Origin: Stomoxys calcitrans | Taxonomy: Eukaryota; Arthropoda; Insecta; Diptera; Muscidae | Length of the DNA: 64,000 nt | Assembly: GCF_963082655.1 (NCBI RefSeq) | Contig: NC_081552.1 | Coordinates: forward strand, 6,448,648 to 6,512,647 | Direction: 5' to 3' | In this document: one piece after another, positions 10,205 through 21,535 of the stretch | How positions within the stretch are numbered: the first letter of the stretch is position 1 | Layout: each line of letters starts with the position of its first letter | Made by a program: the position numbers and the translations under genes | The notes under the pieces: model-generated | What the model saw: only the letters and a program-made list of their open reading frames with translations | What the model was told of the DNA's origin: nothing | The model's database searches: none

Positions 10205-12581
10205 GAAAATATGCGTCTGCATAGCCAAAATGTCTTTTTGGAAGGCATTTTTTCGCATATTTTAAGCAGAAGCCGCTTTGAAATTGACAGTGCACCTAAA
10301 ATTGCTAATATATCAAAATATTGCATGATTTTATTCTCAGCCTTTTAACAACGGTCAACACAAACATTTAAATAAGATTTCAGGGTGGACAAAAATAGAT
10401 CTACTTCACTTAAGGTCAAAATATCATAATTGATGAGTACAAAAAAAACTTACAAAATTATGTGACTATTTAAGAAAAAACACATGTTCCCCATTAAAAC
10501 GTAATTTGAGTTTGAAAGCTCACAGTAAATTTTGCGTATACATAAAATAACAAAAAACTTGTAGTTTCGAAGTCTTGTTGGCAATCTGAAATATCGAAAA
10601 TACTTAAAAATTTCTCTATAGAGAAATTTGAAATATGGCTCGCAAAATTCACCATTTCGCCCACCGTGGAATATGGTGAATTTCCGAACATTGATCATTC
10701 TATTATTAATGTGCAATATTCAATACATTTAATGTCCGTAGATTCCTCTTAAATCTCAAAATATATAATATTCCATATATTACTTGTGTCCCTCAAGATT
10801 CATCTTCATTTTGTTGATTCAGCTATAGTCCAACTTACAATATTTGCAAGCAAATTCTAGAATTATTAATTAAAGTAATCTTTTTTAGCATTTGCCGCTT
10901 TTAATGTAGTGGACTTAAGATACTGTGCTTTAGAGACGTTAGCGGCGGCGGCAAAAGTCCATTGTGAAAAAATTACACAACGTAAAACAACAACAACAAC
11001 AGCTAAAAAGAACAATCACAATCTTACAAAGAGATCTTGAAAGGTGATAAAGTATTGCTTAAGCATTTTGTGTGTGTGTGTGTGTGTTTTTTTTTCTTCG
11101 GCAAACAGTATGTCCAGAGTTTTTGAAGTTAGCATCAGACTGCGGTTTTGCAAATTTTTTTTTGGCTTTTTTCAATTTTCTGGACAGTCGTCCCCTCGGT
11201 CAAACTGTCTTGCAAGCCAACGGAAAAAAACAATATTGATTAAAAGACTGCACACAGAAGGACAGACAGACATACGTACGGTTTTCGATGGATACATGGA
11301 CGGACAGTCATTTGATCACATCAACCAAATGTCCGACAATCATTCTGTCTGTCCTGTCTCAGTGGTCAATAAGGGGCTGGCTTTTGTTGGTGGCACTCTA
11401 GCTGATGGTGGGATCACTTCTCTTCGACAGTTTCGTCGGCGAGCACTTTAATTGTCCAACAAAGAAAAGTTTTTTTTTTTAATGAATTCACTTCATTTGC
11501 CGGCGGTGATTTCTGATTTTTAGCAAAGCAAAAATACAAAACTCAAAGACTTGGCTGTCCAAGAGAACTCTATCTAAAGGAGCTCTAAAGTTTTATGATC
11601 AAAAATTTTCACCGTGGTGTTATCGCAGCAGATTTGTTTATTTCTTTAGTTTACGTTTTGGCAGTTGCAAACTTTGATTTGGTGATTAAAAACATTTTTT
11701 TTTTTTTTTTGGGGGATGAAGAAAAATCGCCAATCACAATCATGAGGATTGCGAGGGCTGTTGCTAATTAATTAGCCAGCTCAAAAGTAGGTTAAGAGAT
11801 TTTTGGATTTTGACTAATTTGGTCTGGTCACGAGCAATTAAAAGCCTTTTGAGTTATTATGAGAGAGAAAGGTGATTGTAAATTAAAATTTTATTTCCTG
11901 GTGTCAGATAGGGATTTTTATTTATTTACTATATGGATAAAGAAATTTGAGCTTAAAAAAATGAAACAAACAAGGGAACACAATTATCGGATAATTTAGA
12001 ACAAAATTTTTTTCCCTCCCACGCAAAACAATTGTCTCAGCGTATTATGTCTATGAGGCATAACGACGCCTGCCATTTCATTGTTGTATGACAGTCAATG
12101 TTCCATGAGATTTTTCAATTTGTCTTAAAAAATATTTAAATCAACGAATATGTACGAATACAACTTTTAGTAAAGTTTATGACACATCATTTGTGGTTTT
12201 TAATACAGCTCAGAATAGGCAGAGGCGCAAAACATGTTACTAACAACTGCATAACGAACACATTTATTCCTTTTTGTATAAAGTAAAATAGTATCAATAG
12301 GTATATTAGGCTGTCGAGCTACTAGAAATTTAAAAAAAAAATACCAAGTTTAAATTTCAGGCAAATCGGATAATAACAGCGCCATCTAGCGGCATAAAAA
12401 GTCTAACCGGGAGATGCGTTTATATGAGCATGTATGTTGGAAGTTGTAACGGAATACTACGTTCGAAATTTCAATCAAATTGGATAGTAATTTTGTTCCC
12501 TAGAGCAGAGTTGCACAAAATGAAAATGAGATTGTATGCATGAGTAACTCTCTAATTATTTTTTTAATTCTCTCCATGACT
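10205..12581. other. Low-copy non-coding DNA with simple repeats
   Basis: Contains (GTT/GCC)-type short repeats, a (TG)n tract at 11069-11087, CAACAACAACAACAACAGC at 10990-11008 and a poly-T at 11696-11710. A 135-codon frame at 11044-11451 starts in the (TG)n tract and shows no domain, so it is not called as a gene. Composition at 11200-11450 is richer in G+C and looks unique. Confidence 0.4.
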
Positions 12582-13056
12582 GAAAATTAAATAAACTTTT
12601 AAACTGTGTTTAGCAACTTACTTTAAGTTTAAAATTAACAAGAATACTTCTACAAGTCCGTCCTCTTTTCATATTCCTACACAAGATGAGGAGGAATCGT
12701 CTACGTTTCATTGTACGATCGACGAAGAACAATTTAATTTTTCTGAATCTGGGTATGGAACGATTCAACCAACGATACTGGTTGACTTGGAACATTTGGG
12801 AAATCGATTCATTATACGTACTTTTCTGTATCAAGGATCCCAGGAAACTTTCATTGCGAACAGGATCGTAAGCCAATTGGGCATTTTCACTTCGAGATCT
12901 TTTACGAAGATAACTGGGCTCGGTGATGCTGTGTTAGAAACCTCGTCAAAAATTTGCAACCTTCGATCACGGTTTTCAGATTTTTTTCAAGACAGATCCC
13001 CGAAATTTCAAACAAATTTCCCCAAAATATCCTTAATTCGAATGATTTTCACCTAA
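12582..13056 (+). pseudogene. BEL/Pao retrotransposon protease-region fragment
   Basis: One uninterrupted plus frame from about 12582 to 13056 has no needed ATG (internal polyprotein fragment). It begins with a Ser/Thr/acidic linker (TPTQDEEES-like, about 12670-12700). It continues with ILVDLEHLGNRFIIRTFLYQ and GSQETFIANRIVSQLGI, then FTKITGLGDAVLETSSKIC. This matches the order in BEL/Pao polyproteins, where the retropepsin region reads '..RxLLDxGSQ..FIS...A..LGL....I.G.G'. The catalytic Asp expected before QGSQ is Tyr here (codon TAT, about 12832), so the protease would be inactive. The last ~25 codons (FFQDRSPKFQTN onward) no longer look homologous. No LTR, gag, RT or integrase lies nearby, so this is an orphan fragment. 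Confidence 0.7.
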
Positions 13057-13090
13057 GAAAATCCTCCAAAGAAAAAAATTTACTGATTAA

Positions 13091-14214
13091 ATTTTTTTAT
13101 ACCCTCTACCATAGGATGGGCGTATACTTATTTCGTCATTCCGTTTGAAACACTTCGAAATATTCGTCTTAGACCCCATAGAGTATGTATAATCTTGATC
13201 GTCATGATATATTACGTCGTTCTAGCCATGTCCGCCCATCTGACCATCCATCTGTCAAAAGCACGCTATCTTTAAAACTAGGCTCCTGAAATTTTGCACA
13301 AATAATTCCTATTAGTATGGGTCGGTTCCATCGGTCCATGTTTTGATATAGCTGCCATATAAATTCTCATCCGATTTGGCTGAAATTTTGCATGAGGTGT
13401 TTTGGTGTCACTGTAAACAATTTTGCTTAGTATGGTTTAAATCGATTTATAACCTGATATAGCTCCTATATAAACCGAGAACGCAATTCTTATCCGATTT
13501 GGCTGAAATTTTACGTGAAGTTTTTGGCATGACTTCCAACAAATGTGCTACTTATGGTTTAAATCGGTCTATAACCTGATATAGCTCCCATATTAACCGA
13601 TCTCTCTAATATACTTCTTAAGCCTCTAGAGGTCGCAATTCTCATCCGACATGGTTGACATTTCGACCTTCAACATAGGTGTCAAATATGGTCTGAATCG
13701 GTCTGTAAACTGATACAGCTCCCATATAAACCGATCTTCCGATTTTTCTTCTTCAGCCCCTTTAAATCGGTCTATAACCTGATATAGCTCCCATATTAAC
13801 CGATCTCTCGATTATACTTCTTAAGCCTCTAGAGGTCGCTATTCTCACCCGACATGGTTGACATTTTGACCTTCAACATAGGTGTCAAATATGGTCTGAA
13901 TCGGTCTGTAAACTGATACAGCTCCCATATAAACCAATCTTCAGATTTTACTTCTTCAGCCCCTTTAGGACGCAATTCTTATCCGAATTGACTGAAATTT
14001 TTCCCAATTACTTCTACTATGGTCTTCAACATTGAATTAAATTATGGTCCGGATTGGACCATAACTTGATATAGCTCCAATAGCATAGCAATTCTTATCC
14101 ATTACCCTCTGTTTACATACATGAGATACCGCACAAACAACTTATCATATGGGATTTATGGTGGAGGATATATAAGATTCGACCTGGCCGAACTTAGCAC
14201 GCTTTTAATTGTTT
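13091..14214 (+). mobile_element. HINE/DINE-1-like element, complete ends
   Basis: 5' end ATTTTTTTATACCCTCTACC, then TTTCGTCATTCCGTTTGAAA and TCTTGATCGTC with a weak GTCC block. Core units (CTGATATAGCTCCCATATTA, GATTTGGCTGAAATTTT) span about 13290-14080, including a ~200-bp near-duplicate at 13555-13745 and 13760-13950. The 3' end is ATGGTGGAGGATATATAAGA, the palindrome region GACCTGGCCGAAC, then GCACGCTTTTAATTGTTTT. Confidence 0.85.
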
Positions 14215-14224
14215 TCTTTTTAAT

Positions 14225-14525
14225 ATAGTTGTATGTCCGCAATCAAAGGATTGGTGCAATTGAATGGTGTAAAATTTTTTTCAAAATTTCATCCGATAAC
14301 AATCGCGGCTTAAAGGGGCGGAAGATGTCAAATTGGGAAATATTTTTATTCGGGTTATATGATTATAATAGTATATATCTTATAAACCTACCAGCTGGAC
14401 AGGGCCCGATCCGCTGCGAATTCTTTTACTTTATATGGAACAAAATTATCCATTGAAAATTTATTTTTGACAATTAAACAGCTTTTAGTGAAATACCATG
14501 CTACGAAAATAATATATGTATATAG
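14225..14525 (-). repeat. C-rich family 3'-end fragment
   Basis: CAGCTGGACAGGGCCCGATC, then CGCTGCGAATTC at about 14392-14424, followed by TTTACTTTATATGGAACAAA and ACAATTAA.CAGCTTTTAGTGAAA. This is the inverted counterpart of the end seen at 18080-18222 (AAGCGATATACTATTTTCGT ... CAGCTAGT). Confidence 0.7.
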
Positions 14526-14587
14526 CTTGAGAAACAGTATAACAACATAAATGCCTTTAGCTGAATTCCATCGTCTATGAATTCGCT

Positions 14588-15370
14588 CGGAGGATTTATG
14601 GGACCATAAAAGCTCTATTTATTTTCCGATTTCGACGAAATTTGGGGCAGTTTTGTTAGGCTCTTCGACATCATTCTTCAATTTGGCTCAGATCGGTCCA
14701 GATTTGGATATAGCTGCCATATAGACCGATCTCTCGATTTAAGGTTTTGGGCCCATAAAAGGCGCATTTATTGTCCGACGTCGCCGAAATTTGGGACAGT
14801 GAGTTGTGTTAGGCCCCTCGTCAGCCCTCTTCAATTTGGCCCAGATCGGTCCAGATTTTGATATAGCTGCCATATAGACCGATCTCTCGACTTTATGTTT
14901 TGGGCCCATAAAAGGCGCATTTATTGTCCGATGTCGCCGAAATTTGAGACAGTGAGTTGTGTTAGGCTTTTCGTAGTCCAAATCGGTTGAGATTTGGATA
15001 TAGCTGACATATAGACCGATATCTCGATTTAAAGTCTTGGCCCCATAAAAGGCGCATTTATAATCCGATTTCCCTGAAATTTAACACAGTGACTTATGTT
15101 AGGCTTTTCGACATTCGTCTCGTATATGGTTCAGATCGGTTAATTTTTAGATAAATCTACTTAAAAGCCAATATTTTGTTATACGCAATTGAACAATGAC
15201 TTGTACTTATAAGTATTTGGTCCAAATCGGAACATATTTCGATATAGCTGCTATGGGGCATAAGGTAGGCATTTTTCACCGGATTTGGACGAAAGGTAGT
15301 TTCCATATATATCCGGGGTGGTGGGTATCCAAAGTTCGTCCCTGCCGATTTTAACGCCTTTTTAATTGTT
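14588..15370 (+). mobile_element. 5'-truncated HINE element
   Basis: Core units (TTGGATATAGCTGCCATATA, CATAAAAGGCGCATTTATTG) from 14588. The 3' end is GGGGTGGTGGGTATCCAAAG, GTTCGTCCCTGCCG, then CCTTTTTAATTGTT. The TATACCC 5' block is missing. Confidence 0.8.
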
Positions 15371-15623
15371 ATTTCATGATTTTATCATCTGGCAACACAA
15401 CTATAGTGGATTTGCCATCCATAATAGACCCCTGAGTGTCCATCTTTACTTCTTCGAACGTGTTTTCGATGGAAAGTCAGATTGTTGTATCTCCATTCAA
15501 TATTTCCATAATTTACTAACGGAAGGCAAGATTAGTATGCCCCCAAATCAGTGGAAGAATAAGGCTATTTGGGGGACATTTTTTTGTTGATTGATTATGG
15601 GTATTGTAAATGGGTATTGTAAA

Positions 15624-15816
15624 TGTTTTTACTTCGTAGAATTAGATTAGAAGTTTTTTCATATTGGATATATAGAGAAAATATTATTATTATTATGTTT
15701 TAAAAATTTTTATGCATATATATTTCAGCAATATATTTCAAAATTTTGACAAATTTTGAAAAGTTTGCCATTTTTATCGAAAAATTTGTAAAACGTTTAA
15801 TTTTAAATTTCTCCAA
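15624..15816 (+). repeat. Direct repeat, copy 1 of 2
   Basis: Begins TGTTTTTACTTCGTAGAATT and ends TTTTAAATTTCTCCA. It aligns over its whole length, with few differences and a 3-bp ATT-unit length change, to 16742-16930. Confidence 0.9.
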
Positions 15817-16741
15817 TTCATACCGAGTTTCATCGAAATTAGGTAAGAAAGACAGCACTCATTGATATGAAAGAAGTATCCCCCTTTTACAGGTGGACGG
15901 AAATAGATGGAAAATATCATAGGCATTACTACTATTTTAGAGATCTTTTACCTGCCTGAAACACTCATATTATATTGTCTATGGTTTGTAAATTCTGGAC
16001 TTTTGCACAAATTCGAAGTAGTTTTTTAGTTTTATTAAATAAAAAAAAAAATTAGAATTCTAAACGTATAAGCCATTCCAATATCCAGTTCCAATGCTAT
16101 ATGTTCTCCCCAACGTTTATGCATAACAAAATTATATATTTGTCGAGCCTCTGACAACAGAACACCAAACACTCGGTCAGTCGGTTGGTCAGTCAGCTAG
16201 CTAGCTAATCACACCAATAACGAATTAAATAAACGCTGGATACAAAATTTATAATAAATAAACACTTTGACACACTTTTTTCTCTCGCTCATTCACTTAC
16301 TTGCCAGCCGGTCAGCTCATATAAATATTATATATATAAATATATGCTAGTCATTGCGCATTGAGCGGACAGACCTAATTCATTGACTTGACTCGCAAGC
16401 GAAAAAAGTGCCACGAACAAATTGAAATATATATTGCAATAACAAATGTTTACGCAACACAGTTTGCTCATGATAAAAAATGCTCTAGGATGAAATTCCG
16501 GCAAAGATGTCACAAATAAAACGGTTCTTTAGATTCTAAAACGCTCTATATTTTTATTTCGTAGAAAAAGTCATCAATTACAAAAAAAAAAAAAATAATT
16601 AACACGTGACTTTCATAAAACCCCTCTCTAAAAATTTAAAGAGTATTTTGTTGAATTTAATATTTATAAAAAATTTTGAACAATTTTATTCCTATACAAA
16701 ATTTATTTCTAAATAAAAATTGGATAAAGTTATTCTAAAAC

Positions 16742-16930
16742 TGTTTTTACTTCGTAAAATTAGATTAGAAGTTTTTTCATATTGGATTTATAGAGAAAAT
16801 ATTATTATTATGTTTTAAAAATGTTTATGCAAATATATTTCAGCAATATATTTCAAAATTTTGACAAATTTTGAAACCTTTGCCATTTTTATCGAAAAAT
16901 TTGTAAAATGTTTAATTTTAAATTTCTCCA
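16742..16930 (+). repeat. Direct repeat, copy 2 of 2
   Basis: Begins TGTTTTTACTTCGTAAAATT and ends TTTTAAATTTCTCCA. It is the same segment as 15624-15816, about 1.1 kb away in the same orientation. Confidence 0.9.
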
Positions 16931-17160
16931 TTTTCCTAGAAAATTTTGCCAACGTTCAATTTCTAGAAACATTTTTGTCAAAATTTTATTTTATTATAAA
17001 AAAAACGAAATAATAAATTTGTTAACGAAATAAACCTTTTATATTTATAGACAATTTTTTTTTATAATTTTAAATTACAGAAATTCTCTCAAAATTCTTA
17101 TTTTAATAGAACATTTTTTTAAATTTTATTTTAAGTTCCCTTAAAATAAAATTTAAAAAA

Positions 17161-18222
17161 GACTCAGAAACGGATGAACGTATTTTCTTGAAATTTTCGC
17201 TGATGGTGCATAATGATCCCGTGGTGAAAATAGGGTACTAATTATTTGGTATCTGATATCGGGCCCTCCCCCTTACCCTAATTTTCAGAAACGACAGATC
17301 TCGGAGATGGGTGATGCGATTTAAGCGAAATTTTGTGTGCTCTCTAATTGTAACCTACAAACAAAAATGTCGTATCCAAATTTCGGATGGGGTTCCTAGG
17401 GTGGGCGCCCCACCCCCAAAACCTACTAAATATATATACACATCAATCACGACAACATGGGACTCAAATAAAAGGTATGTTAGATCAGAAAACGTAGCTG
17501 ATATCCAAATGTCGGACCAAGTGCTTGGGGGACCCCACCAACCCCCAAAACATTCCTAAATCGGACGTATTTACCGACCAGGGCAATATGGGACTCAAAT
17601 GAAAGGTATTTGCGAGTAAAATACGAATCTGATAACCAAATGTGGGACCAAGTTTCTGAAGGTCCATCCCTTCCCAAAAACACCCCCCGAAAAGGATTTA
17701 TTTACTGACCATAACAATATGGGGCTTAAATAAAAGGTATTTGTGGCCAAGTGTTTCGAAGCCGCCCATCAATGGTATTTGAGATTAGAAAACGAATTTT
17801 ATATCAAATTTTGAGGCCAATGGCAAAATGGGGTTCAAATAAATGATGTAAAGATATATGAGGATAGAGCACGTTGCTGATATATTTCCAGGGCTTAGTG
17901 TTTGGGGGACCACCCCACTCCCCAAAAAACCCCTAAATTGGCATTGACATGGTCGGTAAATATGACCATGTCAATGTGGGGCTTTAATGAAAGATATTGG
18001 GGGGCAGAGCAAGAATTTGTAGCCACTTTCGGGGGTGTTAAGATCATATGGGCTTTAGATAAAGACATTTATATTGTTAAACTGTTAGTCAAGCGATATA
18101 CTATTTTCGTAGCATAGTTTTTCACTAAAAGCTCTTTAATTGTCGAAAGTAATTATTCAAAGGAAAATTTTGTTCCATATAAAGTAATATAAGGTGCAGC
18201 GGAGCCGGCCCGGTTCAGCTAG
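17161..18222 (+). repeat. C-rich tandem repeat family, near full-length
   Basis: The 5' block ACTCAGAAACGGATGAACGT with CTTGAAATTTTCGCTGATGG and GTGGTGAAAATAGGGTACTA starts at 17161, followed by CCAGATCTCGGAGATGGGTG-like sequence near 17290. Tandem units with CCCCACCCCC/GGGGGACCAC follow. A unique ~140-bp tail leads to GCGGAGCCGGCCCGGTTCAG ending CTAGT at 18219-18223. CTAG at the end is compatible with a Helitron CTRR terminus, but this is untested. Confidence 0.75.
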
Positions 18223-18223
18223 T

Positions 18224-19009
18224 AAAGTATTTATATTCTTGATCAGTGTAAAAATCTAAGACAATCTAGCCATGGCCTTCCGGCTATCTGTTGAAATCAC
18301 GCTACAGTCTTTAAAAATTGAGATATTGAGCTGAAACATTGCACTGATTCTTTTTTTTTTTTTTTGTTCATAAGCAGGTTAAGTTCGAAGATGGGCTATA
18401 TCGGACTATATCTTCATATAGACCGATCCGCCGATTTAGGGACTTAGGCCCATAAAAGCGACATTTATTTTACGATTTTGCTGAAATTCATGACAGTGAG
18501 TTGTGTTAGTCCCTTTGACATCCTTCTTAAATTTGACTCAGATTGGTTCAGATTTGGATATAGCTGCCATATAGACCGATTTCTCGATTTAAGGTTTTGG
18601 GGCCATAAAAGGCTCATTTATTGTCCGATGTCTCCGAAAATCGGGACAGTGAGTTGTGTTAGGCTCTTCGACATTTTTCTGCAACTTGGCCCAAATCGGT
18701 CTAGATTTGGAAAAATCGCCATATAGACCGATATCTAGTTCCGATTTCACTGAAATTTGAAACAGGAACTTATGTAAGGCTTTTCAACATTCGTGTCGTA
18801 TATGGTTCAAATAAGACAAATATTTTGTTATGCACAATTGAACAATGACTTGTACTTATTGGTATTTTGTCCAAATCGGAACATATTTCGATGTAGCTGC
18901 AACGGGACATAAGGTATGCATTTCTAACCAGATTTGAACTAAAGCTAGTTTACATATATACCCGAGGTGGTGGGTATCCAAAGTTCGGCCCAGCCGAACT
19001 TAAACTTGT
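18224..19009 (+). mobile_element. 5'-truncated HINE element
   Basis: Starts inside the 5' block (AAAGTATTTATATTCTTGAT), immediately after the CTAGT end of the preceding repeat. It has the AATCTAAGACAATCTAGCCA segment, core units to about 18940, then CGAGGTGGTGGGTATCCAAA, GTTCGGCCCAGCCGAACTTA and ACTTGT. Confidence 0.85.
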
Positions 19010-19059
19010 CGCAATTTTGTTATATTTTGTCAACATTCTATAGAAAACTTTTAAAAACG

Positions 19060-19254
19060 GAGGCCACCGTAGTGCAATAGTTACCATGTCCTACTACGAC
19101 GCTGAGTTCGAATCCTGGCAAGAACATAAGAAAATATGTCAGCGATTGTTCTCCTATAAAATGGGCGCAAGGGGCCTCATCATAGAGCTTAAACTTGAAT
19201 CGGACAGCACTCATTAATATGTGAGAAGTTTTCAGGGACAAATTTGCATTTGCA
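19060..19254 (+). mobile_element. tRNA-derived SINE copy
   Basis: Begins GGAGGCCACCGTAGTGCAAT. It has an A-box-like TAGTGCAATAG at 19069-19079 and a consensus B box GTTCGAATC at 19106-19114. A tRNA-unrelated body follows (AGGGGCCTCATCATAGAGCT, CGGACAGCACTCATTAATAT), ending at AAATTTGCATTTGC. It is transcribed by RNA polymerase III in source copies. The body is shorter than I recall for this dipteran SINE family, so an internal deletion is likely. It is not a true tRNA gene: no acceptor stem pairs. Confidence 0.75.
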
Positions 19255-19324
19255 GAAAAGTTTTTCCAAACATGTTAAAGAAAATTTTGGCAAAATTTAA
19301 ATTGTTAGAAAGGACCTTTTTACC

Positions 19325-20060
19325 TTTCTTTTAGTTCACATATTATCAATCTCGAAATACACGTCCCAGACTCTATCCTAAATATGTATACCAGATTCGT
19401 AGTCAACTCGCAAAAACCTTTCATTTGATACCCATTTTGTGACTTTAGACAATCGTGTCCGTTTATGGGGCTTTGGGGTTGGGGAGGCCCCGTAGACACC
19501 TTGGACCAAATTCTTATAACAGATGTGTACTCAACTTCAAACCACCTTTCATTTGATATCCATATTGTTCCAATTGGTAAATATGGTTTTAGGGGGTGGG
19601 GATGCTCAGATAGCAAGAAATAAATTTGATACCCATATTGCCCAAAGCGGTGAAAAAGGGGGTTTTTTGGGGGGTGGGGGACCCCCTCCCGGACACTTTG
19701 GGCGAAATTTGTATACCAAGTTCGAAATTTGTATACGAACTCAACTCTTAAATACCTTTTATTTGATACCCATATTGTCCCAATCGGTAAATATGTGCGT
19801 CCGGGTGGATTTTGGGATGGGGCGTCCTCCCAGGTTATTTGACCCCAAACTTTTATACCAATTGCGTGTTTTTTGGGGTACCATTAGGAAGCAAACAAAA
19901 TTTTGTTTAAATCAGTGTTCCCATCTCCGAGATTTGACGTCGTTGAAAATTTGGGTAAGGGGGAGGGTCCTCCCCCTTCGGATATCATGACATGTAGTAC
20001 CCTATTTTCACCGGGGGGCCTAGCTCTACCATCTGTCAAAATTTCATGAAAAACAAACAA
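19325..20060 (-). repeat. C-rich tandem repeat family, inverted copy
   Basis: Units in minus orientation (TTTGATACCCATATTGTCCC, AATCGGTAAATATG, GGGGTGGGG). They end with the inverted 5' block: TCCGAGATTTGACG, GGGTCCTCCCCCTTCGGATA, TAGTACCCTATTTTCACCGG, CCATCTGTCAAAATTTCATG. Confidence 0.75.
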
Positions 20061-21535
20061 ACTATCAAAGCGCAACAATTTTATTTTTATATTATAGAAG
20101 AAGATAGATGTTGTCAAATATTTTTATAGAAAGTTTTGCCAAAACTTATTTTTTTTTTCAAAAAAAAAATTGTTAAAATTGATATTTTTAAAAAATAATT
20201 TGTCAAAATTTTATTTTTAAAGAGAATTTTGTCAAAATTTAATTTTGTTAGATAATTTTTTTAAAATTGTTGTCATAATAAATGTGTCCCATGTTCTGTA
20301 GAAAAACTTATTCAAATTTTTACTTCTATAAAAATTTTTGCCAAAATTTTTAAAGAAAATTATGAAAAATTTGTTTTGTTTTTGTTAAAAAATTTTCTTT
20401 GGAAATTATTGACTGACTATAGGGCGCTCTTGTTTAAATATTTATTTTCCAGATTTTATGTATTCCTTTAAGAGGGGGTAACAACTATGGATGACACTGT
20501 GTCTCGTATTTGTATTATTAAATCAAACACACTTATGATGATGATTTTACGCAATTTTCCATAAATTTTTGTTCAAAACGGAAAATTGTTTATTGTGTTT
20601 CAGACACACACGCACGCACAATGTAAACAATGAATGTTTTATTGACATCTCCACAAAGAGAATGCAAGAGGAATATGAAAATGGCAACGGAATTAATGTA
20701 AAACACTGAAAATTTTGTGTGTGTTCGAAAAGAACACCGGCACATATGAAAGATGTCAATTAAAAAAATATATGAAATTCTTTTGCGGTTAGTTGTGAAA
20801 TTTCTCAAAAATGATGTGAATGTCGTAAGTCCAATGTGGTGTCAAAAGGAGAATATATGTCATTAAAACTTTGTATGGGGCCAATATGCTGCTGGAAGAA
20901 CACATCTTGACAAAAGTTGGGGAATTCCAACATTTTTGTATGCATGATGCTAGGAGTTAGGAGAAAAATATTTTCTAAGTTGGAAATTTAAATAAAATAA
21001 ATAATTTTTGAATATGCTTAAAATTTTAACAATTTCGATATCAGTATCTTAGAGACTTCCTTACCTCATTGCTTTATGTCGATTTGTTTTCTTCCACCTG
21101 CATACCCCTTTGTTGTGGGACAGCTGTGGAAAGAAAATCAACATATGTACACTACTTGTTCAGTTTTGTTTCATTTTCTTGCCCATATTGTTTGTATTTT
21201 TATTTATTAGTCATCATTCGAACACTTAAACTATACCCATGCCCATATATTCACTTTTTATTGTGACAAAGAAACCTCAAGCATGGAAAATAAATTATTA
21301 CTGGTCGAACAGATATCGAAAGGAGCTAATTCATTCAAAATTTCTTGAAGAAAAAAATGTTTGACAAAAATTTCAATTAGAATAAAGAAATTGACAAATT
21401 TTTATAGAAATTAAAATTTTGACGTTTTGCATAAAAAAATCTCTAACAAATTTGTTTTTACCACAATTTTAATATGATTTTACAATTTTAATATGAAATG
21501 AATATGAAAATAATGCGTTTTCAAGGAGAAATCCT
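20061..21535. other. AT-rich non-coding DNA
   Basis: Degenerate AATTTTGTCAAAATTT motifs to about 20420, then unremarkable sequence with short CACACA and poly-A/T runs. No supported gene. Confidence 0.45.

Larger units (their letters stand above)
15371..17160. other. AT-rich non-coding DNA with a 190-bp direct duplication
   Basis: Sequence rich in AAATTTTG/CAAAATTT motifs. It holds two copies of a ~190-bp segment (listed separately). About 16080-16520 (CTCGGTCAGTCGGTTGGTCA, CTAGCTAGCTAATC) looks unique. No ORF is credible. Confidence 0.5.

Noticed and set aside
11044..11451. 135-codon plus-strand ORF
   Set aside because: It begins in a (TG)n tract, giving Cys-Val repeats and then low-complexity Phe. 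No motif, no family resemblance and no supporting context.
15846..15880. Second SINE copy
   Set aside because: Only about 27 bp (GACAGCACTCATTGATATGA) resembles the SINE body. Too short to annotate.
19060..19140. tRNA gene
   Set aside because: A and B boxes are present, but acceptor and anticodon stems do not pair and the sequence continues into a SINE body.
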